DNA of 39,801 nt, from positions 324,369-364,169 of the forward strand of contig NW_019775381.1 in NCBI RefSeq assembly GCF_001039355.2, written 5' to 3'. A program made the position numbers and the translations under genes. How positions within the stretch are numbered: position 1 is the first letter of the stretch; the number at the start of each line of letters is the position of its first letter. This DNA is from Lingula anatina (taxonomy: Eukaryota; Brachiopoda; Lingulata; Lingulida; Lingulidae). The notes beneath the pieces were generated by a model that saw only the letters and a list, made by a program, of their open reading frames with translations, searched no databases and was not told the DNA's origin. Shown here piece after piece: positions 23,601 to 35,264 of the stretch.

Positions 23601-26600
23601 TTTTATTCTTGTTCCTTTTCCATTTATTTTCAGATTTGAAAATACTTCTAGAGCAAATTTCCTGGTTGTCTGGTAAAGTAATGCACAAGGAGCTTACTGG
23701 GTTCCCATCACTGCCAAGGTCCCATTATCAATCACCTATCAATCCTGTCCAACACAAAAGTGGCTATCTTCTTTCCAATTTTCCCCACCTTCCAATCCAT
23801 TCATTCATTCTGTGGGGAGTGTTTACATCCAACAATGTTATCTTCCGTAGAAAATCTTCACAGAGGTGCGGACATCTTAACTTCTTGTTGGTAAATTCTC
23901 CTGAAACCTAGTGAGGTCTGTTGTTGCTTGGAATTATGCCTTATCCTCCTATCTCTATCAATATCAAGAGGTGGGTAATCATTCTGGTAAATAAAATATG
24001 GGCAGAGGCTTCTCATGAGTCTTCCCCTAGGTGCTGCCATCTGTTGAGATGAATTCATTGAGGCTAAAATCTTGCCCTGTTTGTGAAATACTGCACAATT
24101 GCAACATGCTGTTTTGTCTATTTTTGCTTTCTTTCTTCCCCCTTTTAAGATATTGTTGATTATGCTTTTCTTTTCTTTTTTTTTTTTTTTTCAGTGTAAA
24201 TGTTTCTGAAGAGTCCACCTTGGTATCTTTGAATCTCAATTCTGGGTTCCTTTCTGTAAGACTGCAAAGCAGCAACTTTGCCATAAAAATGTTGCAATAA
24301 AATTGTTCACCTATGATTGCCCAAGTTCAAAACATAACAGGCAGTCCTTCATCTCTGATGAAAATTACCCATGGGAAAAAAGGTATCATCTTCTGTTTGT
24401 ATATATATGCTTTACAAAACTTATGATATAATTGCTTTCATTCTCTTTTTCCTTAGTCTTTTTTTTTTTCATGGGTGTTCACCTGTTGAATCTAACCTCA
24501 ACTTATAAGTCTAACACAAGCTGTGTATTTTGTCTGTAGATATAAAAATTTATGAATATAAAAGGTCACTTACCTCTCTTCTCCTCGCCAGCAACTGTGA
24601 AACATGACCCGGGTTCAGGTGATTACTCAATTCATCTTAATCTGGCTCACTAAATGCACTAAATGCACAACCCGTCTCACTCAGGCAAGCACAACACAAT
24701 CTGTCTCACCCAGTTAGGCACAACCACAGTCATTGTGCTCCAGTCACAGCTAACACAATTTAAAATCACTGTAGGGGCATTTTACACACATACATTCAGG
24801 TATACTTCCTCTTTTTTTTTTTTCTAATATTTATTATCGAGACAGACAAACTGATGTGCAATCTTGCACATATAAAAAGGTGCCTTTGAACAATCTGACA
24901 TAACAAACATAAGCTTTAGCATTCAATAACAAGTAGAGCAAGTGAACAGCAAAGCAAAAGTAAAACAGAGAAGGACATGCATTTTTGATATATAAAAAAA
25001 AAAATACACAATCATGAATGCTGAATATAAACAAAATCAGCTCCTTTTCTCTCTCCCACACATATACACACATGCGCGTGCACACACACATCCTACCTCG
25101 TCGTGAGCTGATAACGGAGTCTGTCTCTGTACATGTGTCACATGGCTCGTTGTCTTGGCTGTGGACTGATGAGGCGTTAGCACTGAAATATACACAAAAA
25201 GAGTCTAAGACCCATACAGATTACATCAAAATAAGACAGGGGGATAAACAAGAGGTCTATGGTAATTTCATGGACTCATCTTCAGAATCTATTCAATGCT
25301 TGGAGAAAGCAGAAAGATTATTATGATATATCAAAATAAATAAAGGCTAGCAATTATCTGTGCTGGTTATCTGAAAGGATAACATGATGTTAATCATCAA
25401 TGTTTGATTAAACATTCTGTTTCTTTTTCCGACTTCAATGAACAAGTAAACTGATAGCCAAAGTAATATAACTTGCCAAATAAGTTTTTAAAACATCATC
25501 GAATCTTACTCTTTCTTTTTATCTTCTTTAAGAATAAGTGGCAATATGAAACCAAATGTTAAGCCTTCCAATGAACTTTATTTTTCTACATATGAATATT
25601 TTTCATTTAATTTTCATTCATTGTCAAAATGAAATATTCATAGTTCTTTTATCACATGTATGTAATATATATTGTCAGTGAACCTGATATTTTCATTTTA
25701 AAATCAGTTTTTGCAAGCATTCAGATTCTTATATTATGAATCACCCCAGGTATACATTCAATCACTCTCAGCACGAGTCCAATCAATAGCCATACCACCT
25801 TCCCACTGCCCTGTAGTATATTTACACTGTGTCTACATAGTCTTTGACAGGTGAGAGAATGAGCCAGGTAAGACAAATACACACGCCTCCAGGTGACAAC
25901 CAAGACAGTATTTGTGCTACGTGATGGAGGCACTGTGAGTCCGTTTCTCACCAAGCGGTGTTTTGTTGTTCCAAGTATGTCACTTCACTTCTGTCTATAT
26001 GTACTTCTAAATTATAACCTGCTGCTGTAAATCTCACAAAACCTCTGACATCATGATTCCTTATGAATGATTTTGATATGAGACATGATTTTGGGTTGTT
26101 GAAGATACAGAAAAAATGGCTCACTCACAGACTCACAGTCAGTGGCTTTATGATGGGGGAGGGGGGCTGCTTTAAAACTGCCAGAAAAAAAAATTAGTTT
26201 TGTGATTTAAATCGGGGGAAAAAATCATGTCTGTAACATTCTAGTGAGATATCTTGCTGGTGAATTAGTATATTGTTTTTGTTTGTTTTTTTTCAAAGCT
26301 AAGATTTTTTAGCTTTTGGGCCATATCCTGGTTTGTAAATTATCGTCTATGTCGTACACACATGCATACATGTGTGTGTTCTTCTCACATAATAAGCACA
26401 GGTGGGCCAGTTCTTGCAGATTGGATACATGAGAATGATCTGTTTATATCAAAGTTGTCACACTGTTGCTACTTGACCTCTCATCCCTATGTGTCTGTTC
26501 ATCTTCAACAATCCACTTGCACGTGCATGTTTATATTTTTGCACATGCCCCTTGTTTACGACAATAATCTAATTTTGCATTTCCAGAGGTATGTGTTTCA

Positions 26601-29395
26601 GTTTTTTATACATTCTTAAAATACTCAAGCTTATGTAAAAGGCTTATGTAAAAGCTTATGTAAAAGGCTTTATTCTTTACATAACTCTATTATTCAAAAC
26701 ATGATCTATCCAAATTTTTTACATACATACAATGTTGTTAAGGAAACCTGTACGTATCCACTGAGACTTACACCTGTTTAACAACCCAAAATACCTGGAC
26801 TGGTTACTTAAAAGAATTATGTTGAAGTGCACTTAACATACTTGTCTTCATGAAGTTTCCAACAGAAATTGAGAATACTTCAAAAATAAGCAAAACTACT
26901 CAATTAACACAATCACACACTGGGTTTGGGCGCCAGCAATAAAGTACATGGATTATTGAAGATACTTATTAGGGTGTATCTATAGTAAAGCTATGACCAC
27001 TTAACAAACTATCTCAGCACAGAAGGTGGGTCAGTAACAAAGGCTAAGGAATAGAAAGACAACAGAGAAAAAAGACTGAGATTGGCGAACCATGTTAATG
27101 TTTTCATGTTTACTCCTTGAGTATACATTTGCCATAATGTTACTAAGAAAAATATCTCTAACTAAGAAAAATATCTCTTACTTTTATCAAAACGCCCCCC
27201 CCCCCCCACCTCAACAGATCTACCTCATCTTTTTTTTTCTTTTCTTTAAATGCTTCAGTGTCTCATCTTTTTTTTTTTCTTTTCTTTTAATTCTTCAGTG
27301 TAAGTTAATTTGGCCACAAAACACCTATTTTGACCTTCCAGTCATCCCCAAAACAAGTCTAACCATCTTCTAACCCCTCAGCCAAATGAATTCCCTGTTA
27401 ACACAGTAGCAGCATAAACAGCAGCAAGTGTAAACATCAACCAGCATCCATTTGACTCTGAAAGCTAAGGCTCATTTGCACACGCAAGACAAATCAGGTG
27501 GGAATCAGAGTGAGCATCATTTACACACACACAACTGACACAAGACAAATCCAGTGGGAATCAGAGTGGCACAAACTGGGGCCTTTACACCAGGCGCATA
27601 ATGTGTAACTGTTGCTACAGTCAAAATATCTGGCAAGTTGTTGATTGCATGACGTCATGCTGTGGTATACTTGCTATGTCCATGTAATTATGTTCAACAA
27701 AAATTAAGGTAAAATTTAGAATGAAAGAATAAAATAAATAAGTTTTTTTTCTTAAGTTTATAATTTTTAATATCCTGATCCCTGTTATAACTTCAAAATA
27801 CAGTTCACAATTTCTTTGCATGCAAATAAATAAATATGTGGGAGCTGAAATAAACACAGCATTAAAGCACTCTGATTGCAGACTACCTGCATCTGCAATG
27901 TACTGAGTGAATGTCACTTTCAGGCGAAGCCCGAAGCCCGTCCAGCAAGGAGCAAGCACTCAGCAAGCCAATCTCTCTCCTGTAGTCAGGCATGGTTCAC
28001 AACTTTCAAATACCAATTACTCTCAGCGTATCTTTCTTCACAATTTTGTTTCCTTTTAAAGCAGCATTTCCACCTTAAACCCAACTATTCTAAGTATTCA
28101 ACAATCAATTTCTTCAAGTATTATGAAGAAAACCTTATTCAAGTGAAATGATTTCACAGAATGCAAATTTTTTGAAGAATAACCTTACACTTTCTACTGT
28201 TCCTGGGGCACTAGCAGTAACTGGAGAAAAGGCTGGGGTCAAAACCAAGACCCTCTTGGCAAAAATATGTTAGATTTCCTAAGGGGTGGGTGGCAGGGTG
28301 GCTAGTTGGATGGGTTGGAGGGGGGCGGGTACAAATACATAGCCTCCTACTCAAATAACTAACCCACTGATTTATTTAGCTGGATGATGGATATATCATC
28401 TTCTTTAAGCCAATAATGATGATTTATATGGTTTATAATACCCTCAATATGGCCTGAGCTTCACAAAATAGCAACAAGATTTTGGATAACAAGTTGACAT
28501 TGGTGAGTCTTGAGATAATGGACCACACTAGACAAAGACGAAGATGACTTCAAAGCTGTGAACAGTGCACTGGGTTGCAAAGTGCACGTTGTTTTATAAG
28601 CCAATTAAATCCATAAATCTTGAAATGATCAAACAAGATTTGTAGTTCTATCCATACTGTGTTATTTCTTCTTTTTTTTTTCTTTAGTCTATGGCCTGAA
28701 TGCATCAAAACACTTACTGAAAAGATGGCGGGCGACTGTCTCCAATTCCTCCCACTCTCTCTCCTGGAAGGTTGGGGGGTGGGGTGGGATCCCCCTGCTG
28801 TGAATCACACTGGGACTGTGTATCTGAGGCACTACTTTCTGCTGCTACCAGCTGGAAAATACAAATATAAAGACATCAGTTTTACTGTTTATTAACTATT
28901 ATTTCCACAATTTGGATTAGTTCATCTTTCAGGTTGGTCTGTTCATTTTTGTTATTATGATTGCTGTTACTGTTATTATAAATATTATCATAAATATTAT
29001 ATTATCACTATTATTATCATAATCCTTATTTTTTTTCCAGAAAATGAAATCCAACTTTGAAATCCATCTGACGCACAGTTCAAATATTTTATTTGAAAAT
29101 AATCAATTACGTTTACAATGAGTCCACTGGAAGTATCAAAATTCATATTTTACCAATCATTGCATAACAAAGGTATTATCCATTTTATTTTCTCTTCCTG
29201 TACCATTTTTCACGAAAAAAAAAAAAAAAAAGGTGATTGGTATTTCCTCGTCTGCCATATGTTGTATGGCAAAGTCAATTAAGTCAGATGGATGGTGAAT
29301 ACAATTACTTTGAAGTCTGTTCACGCTTCCTTATTCCAGAAGAAGCCGCAGGACAGATGGTTCTGCCCAGGAGACTGCGGCCGCTCTCTCTCTCA

Positions 29396-29443
<48 letters not shown>

Positions 29444-29460
29444 TACACACACCTCCCCTG

Positions 29461-29504
<44 letters not shown>

Positions 29505-32500
29505 CTTATATCTAAACAATGGCAATGTACAGGAAAGTCTCATTTCATTACTGTTCCCATCATTTCTTTTTTTTTTTTTCCAGCAGTGCTCTACATCCCA
29601 TAACCACAAAATTGAAATGTACCAGTAATGGCATTCCAACCACATCACATCAACACACAACACAGCAATTGCTTTTTTTTTCCATTAATTTTGTTTTCCA
29701 GTAAATTGAAGGCTGACAACAAAAACAGATACCCGGAAATTTCTCAGAAAACTGCCACTAAACACACGCACAACCATTTGATTCGTTTTAACTACATCAA
29801 ACAACCACGAGTTACCAAGATCCAATTACCCACAATCTACACCATGGATTTAAAAGCTTTCACTAGAACATCATCATTAGCACTTAATCTAGCTCCCTCT
29901 TTTTGACATTATGTAAAAACATTTTGTAATTTTACCAAATAACATTGTTTTTAACAAATGGGAAAAATAAATGAACATCAATAGAAAAACTATCACTTTA
30001 TTTGGCACAACAAATCACTTTCAGCATTTGGCCATTAGTATTCATGTATGCTCTTATATAACTGTGTGATCTTAGATCCTCATTACAATCAGGTCTTCCT
30101 CATCACCAGTTTATTAATTACAATTTAAACTGTCCGTATGGCTGTTTCTCCCTTTATCTGCCACACTCATTAAATGGTCATTATTTTAAATTACAAAATA
30201 TTACACAACTGTAAGTTGGCAATGTGTTATAAGGCTCAATGATGCATAGCAAGAGCACCTCACAGAATGCTGCAGCATCTTTCTGAGTGAAAAAGAAACT
30301 CTCTCTGGCCATTTTGGGTTATGGGTCAGTTAGACAGCAGCTCAACTTGTTTGTGAACAGAGCTTTAGATAAGAATTGGTTGACTGGATGGGCCACATAA
30401 ATCCCTAATGGATTTTTCAATTGTAAATAGCTCGTTCCAATTGAAACTATCAGTCTATGCAGATCGATCCAACTCAACTGGGACTCGCTGAAAGCAATCA
30501 GTTTAACTGATTAACAGACCTCCTCCTGGCGTTGAGTGAAATACAGAAAAGCTGGTGAATTATTAGGTTGCACTCAGCTTAAAGACACAAGAACAGGTTT
30601 TTGTCTTGTCATAATGAAATGGAACTATTAAAAGACGTGCATTCTACAAGTGTCCAATATAAATGTTCCATTTTCGGGTAAAAACCACAAAAAGTCCAGT
30701 CTTCATAATGGGTTTTTCCTTTCCAATTACCTTCTCAGCTGGGCAGAAACAGATATTTCCTTTTAACATTTTCCTTCACCCAGCTTCTATGCTGCGTGTT
30801 TGTAAACAACGACTCATCTATTGACGAAATTAATGAGGTTGATTTTTAGGCGAAATGAACACATGGAATATATTTCCTGTTGATGTAGCAGTGTCATTAC
30901 TCTGTGTCATGAAATCAATACATGATAAATGTCTCTATGTTTTCTTAAGGTGCTTTAATTTCTTAGTAATTAGTAGTAAAAATTACAAAAATAATTCCAT
31001 AATTTTATTTGTTAAACATAATAATTAATGAACTGAGTTTGAAGAAACAATTTGTAATACTGCTTGGGTTTTTTTCAGACATCTAAGAAATGAAGTCTAT
31101 GCACCCCTTTCTCTCTCCTTCATTACCCCCCCCCCTCTCCCCAGACCCCTGGCACTGCCCCTTTAAAATCAAATTGAGAACCCCAAACCAGAAGCTGCTG
31201 GCCATGACCCAGGACAGTAACATCCAGTGAAGAGATTCTACTACCACTGTAGAACACCTAACATGTGGAGTTAGCCCTCCTGTTTAACTAGCCCTGTCAG
31301 ATGTGTTTACCTTCCTCCAAAAGGCACGGAGATAACTACAGCCTAGGTTATAAACAACCCTTCTCACTTGCCTGCAAGTTTTAGCAGATGTTCTGTTGGG
31401 GATTTTTTTTTTTTCAGGCGAATTGGTCTTTCCTTGAATATTGTAAGGAAGAGGCTGAACATTTGTCCATTTGTCCATTATATAGGTGGAATATGTATTT
31501 TCTCAAGACAGTCTGATTTTTCCGAAATGATAAGAAATGTTGGCAAAGCACTTCGAGGTATTTTTTTCTTTGTAGAACAACATTTATCTTTTGAAATATT
31601 TTCATGCAAAACATTAGTTCTAAGGAGAAGAGCCAACATCCTCAATGCTGAAAATAAAGTTTCGTTCCCAATCAGGCTGCTGTTTGATCTTTACCAGATA
31701 CAAGCAATTCCAACCTCTATGTCAAGACACATGCCATTCCAGTGCAACTCTCAAAGGAAAAATTGTAATTTAACTACAATGTATTGCTACACTGCAGAAA
31801 TGTATTTACAAACATGTCTTTTCTCTGAGGTAGTTTCCTCTCAGAAATCAATTTCAGTCCCAATCCCAGAATAAAAGGTGTAATTTAAAAGACACGCTTT
31901 ACGTACCCCAAGTCATGCTTATGAAAGACGTACAGCAATCCCACCATTCTCGTTTGATTTTTTAAGTCGGATATGATATTGGGTTATAGCAAAAAGTAGA
32001 AAGAAATGCTCATTGGCCTTACTAAAGGGGAGGGGGGGGGGGTTGGGGATAGCTTAAGAAAGAAAACAGTCAAGGGAAAAAATTCAGATTTCCAAGTTCA
32101 ATTTTTGAAAAATTATGAATTGAAGGTATACTAGTACACCCATGGGTCAATTATCTTTTGTTCCTGCTACAGGTACTACTTTTCAAGTATATGGATAAGT
32201 TCTTTTCGTCATATGCTTTTTTCATGTCTTAATAAGAAAATTGTACTATTTATAAACTTCATAGATTCTAGAACTATTAAGTTGGCATGATGTCTAATTT
32301 CAAGGAAAACATCTCATCTTTAAGTTTCTGCTCACTTCACATCACGATGTTGTTATTAAAAGAATCATCGTGGGCTAAAATGTTATTATTGTCATCTTCA
32401 ACTGTGCAAAATGTTTCAAGAAAATGACTCAGCCAGCCATCATATCCAACCATGTTAAAATACATCATCTTAATTCAAGATGTTGCCAGTCAGAACTGAA

Positions 32501-32973
32501 CAATTTCACCAAAACCATCAAAAGACGGCAATGCTAAGGTTGAAGACACACAATGTACTGCACTTGTGCAGAAAATTACTATAATGTTTATCTTTCGCAG
32601 GCATGAGCACAAAACCATTCCAAAATGACTAAATAGTCCTGGGTGCATCTTCAACCTAAGTTCAGCGTGCTTCTCCATATCATTGTACATAATCTGAAGT
32701 GATTCACTCCAGACAAAAATCAATAGACTTAATGTGTGAAATTCCCAACAGGATGGATGACTAAAACTCTACTGATGATGGGCATCTTTGAGCTTTCTCT
32801 GTTGGCTATCTCACTCTACAGGGATACACTGCACTGGAGTTTTATTGTTTCATTATATTTAATTACCCTGTAGGATTAGAATTTATTGAATGGAATTGAC
32901 TGAAATATACTCCTGTAATACATTTCTTTAGCACCATATCTCTCTCTCTTCCCCTCCCTCCCTACCTCTCTCT

Positions 32974-33006
<33 letters not shown>

Positions 33007-35197
33007 GCAAACGTGCACCAACCACAACACAGCACATAAATACATGTGTCACTGGACATGTGTGGTTTCCTTTAATTCAACTTAAAACAAGGACAAACAC
33101 CATTATGCTTTAAGCATTTAAAATTATAATAAAAAACAGCCCTTTTTTTGAGGACATCTGGATTAATAATATAACTTCTTATCAAAAAAATAAATAAATT
33201 CATAAATACACAACTTGTGGATCATCATGGAAAGAACAGAGACACATCTTAGTTTTTTTTTTTCAACATGAAAGTGACTCGGAAAAAAAACTGGCAATGA
33301 ATTTATGTCAATCATTCACACCTGCGTGGATCTGTATCTCTCCATCAAAGAGCACCTTGCCTTTATTGTTTCAAACTCTACAGATGGCACAGTGATCCAA
33401 GCAGGCAGAAAATGAATTCACTTTTCTTGCCTCAATTCCACCGGGAAGTGAATATATGCTATCTTCCCGAGAGTTCGAATGTTGGACAAAGATGATCATT
33501 TCCGGGTTTGGTAATATCAGGAAAAAAATTAATTAATTTTATATGGTATATTTTGCACCATTATATGCTCTGGGAATGTAGCTGGTGCTTTTTTGAAATT
33601 GTAGTAGATGCAATAACCACAGGAAAAGAAGATCCTGTTCACATTCAATGTAAGGTGTGTTTATAGTTGAGATAGGTAGACCTTCTCATTATGCCATCCA
33701 ATATTATTATCTTGCACTAATCAGCCAAAGGCAATGTTTTAACTAACTTTTTTTACCCAAACCACAAAAACTATAAGCAGGACACCATAGGGATTAGATT
33801 GGTTGTTTGAAGAGCTAAATACAATCAGCTCTGATGAAATAAGTTAGATTGGTCCATCTTCAATAGAAACTGTACACTCTGTATAATCTAAACAACTATC
33901 AATTTCTAACATGTATGTTTTCCACTCATTTCACACATCAAATAAGCCTCCCATCTCAGCATCATTTTATGCCCATCCCCCCCCCCCAAAAAAAAATATG
34001 GAATTTTACTAATAAAATGACTACTGTTCCACTAAATTTAAACAAGAAAAGAAGCAGCACTATGTAGAAAATCAACTCCCACAAAAAAGGGTTAGAGAGA
34101 GCAAGAGAGAGAGAGAGAGATTCAAAAGTCTGCACACACCACCCTGCATACAGAAGTACTGCACTGTGTGCCCTTAAAAACTGTCCTTTATATACCAGAC
34201 AACACACACACAGCATAATCCTATTAAGGGGAAGAATCTAATAAAATCCCTATTGCTTCTAATATCTTGTTGCTGTCTGGTACGACACAGGAAGTCAGGA
34301 CACTGGATTTCAGGAAAATGAAAAATCAATACAAATCTTCTTACGGGAACTGTCTTCTCTGAACTTCTAAAATTTCAATTTTCTTCATCAAAACATTGTC
34401 TTGAGAAACTAGAAGCTAATGGCGGATGTTTATGAAAAATTGTGCTACTTATAATGTGGTGTAATCAGAATTTGATTAACCATTTTTTTTTTTTCACTGA
34501 TGTCATATTACATATTGCCTCCACCTTCACCTTTTGATCCACAGTTCCATAAGCTTTACAATTTTTGCTTAGTTCTCATAGAAAATATTGCTGTTTTGAG
34601 AACATTTCAGTCATTTATAGACCGCAAAATCTTCTACAAGGGCAGTTGTGTAAAACAGATTGAGCAAGAGAACATGTCTGTGCTTCAATCCTCTGTAGTT
34701 TTCAGGTGTTCTTGTCCAAACAAACATAGTTCTTCATCAGCTCTGTCATGAAAAGTATTCTCAATCTCTAGCAGGGCTACTCCTGGAGAATTAATGCCAA
34801 ATATAAATGCAATCCGAGGTTAAAAATTTTTTGGAGAATCAAGACAGTCGGACAGGTTGACAGCAGTGCCATCTACAGTGCATTCACCCATGGCATACTT
34901 ACCCAGGAGACAACTCTGCCATTGAAACATGGAAGGTGCGCACTTTCATCTATGATTTCTTCTTTGACCACCCTGAAAGATAACAAATTTGAGAAAAATT
35001 CAAATGTGAAGTATATTTAAGCTTTTCTATTTTTACTGTCAATCTGCAAACATAAATCCTCAAAGCAAGCTGTAACTTCACTGATAATCATTCCGAAAAT
35101 TCAAAAGTGTATAAGTTCTCTTCAATACTCACAAGTACACCCCCCCCCAACACACATGTTATACAAGTATGCAAGCATGCAAGTAAAATTACACACA

Positions 35198-35264
<67 letters not shown>

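Larger units (their letters stand above)
5343..24573 (-). other. dvl intron 5, 19.2 kb, with assembly gap
   Basis: The largest intron (donor GTAAGTGAC, acceptor TATTCTTTTCAG, phase 1). It holds most of the window: the degenerate repeat region near 7340-7960, microsatellites at 8444, 11131, 16876, 16993 and 20522-20647, a G-rich tract at 10321-10369, the N gap at 22344-22725, and GC-richer islets near 9540-9700, 12121-12240, 13893-13960 and 22880-22990. Open frames of 60-134 codons occur on both strands but are compositionally ordinary and resemble no family I know. If the microexon is not real, this intron merges with intron 4. Confidence 0.8.
25183..28717 (-). other. dvl intron 3
   Basis: A 3.5-kb phase 2 intron (donor GTAAGTG, acceptor TATATTTCAG). 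It is AT-rich with several small tandem duplications (near 26629, 27142, 27224 and 27485), a C13 run at 27195-27207 and G-rich stretches at 26154-26167 and 28283-28329. Nothing in it looks coding. Confidence 0.85.
28852..34902 (-). other. dvl intron 2
   Basis: A 6.05-kb phase 0 intron (donor GTAAGTATG, acceptor TATTTTCCAG). It contains a compound CT/AC/CT repeat near 29383-29502, a CT tract at 32938-33006, a GA tract at 34092-34120 and a G-rich tract at 32027-32048. Around 30790-30850 there is a forkhead-like GTAAACAA next to ATTAATGAGG, a possible but unproven regulatory patch. No coding exon was found. Confidence 0.85.

Noticed and set aside
29237-29663. Overlapping frames of Ser-Leu, Thr-His and Arg-Glu repeats
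   Set aside because: Direct translations of the CT/AC/CT microsatellite.
31368-31874. 168-codon plus-strand open frame, longest gap-free frame in the window
   Set aside because: Starts in a T-run, has no recognisable domain, ordinary intron composition, and lies antisense inside dvl intron 2 with no promoter or splice support.
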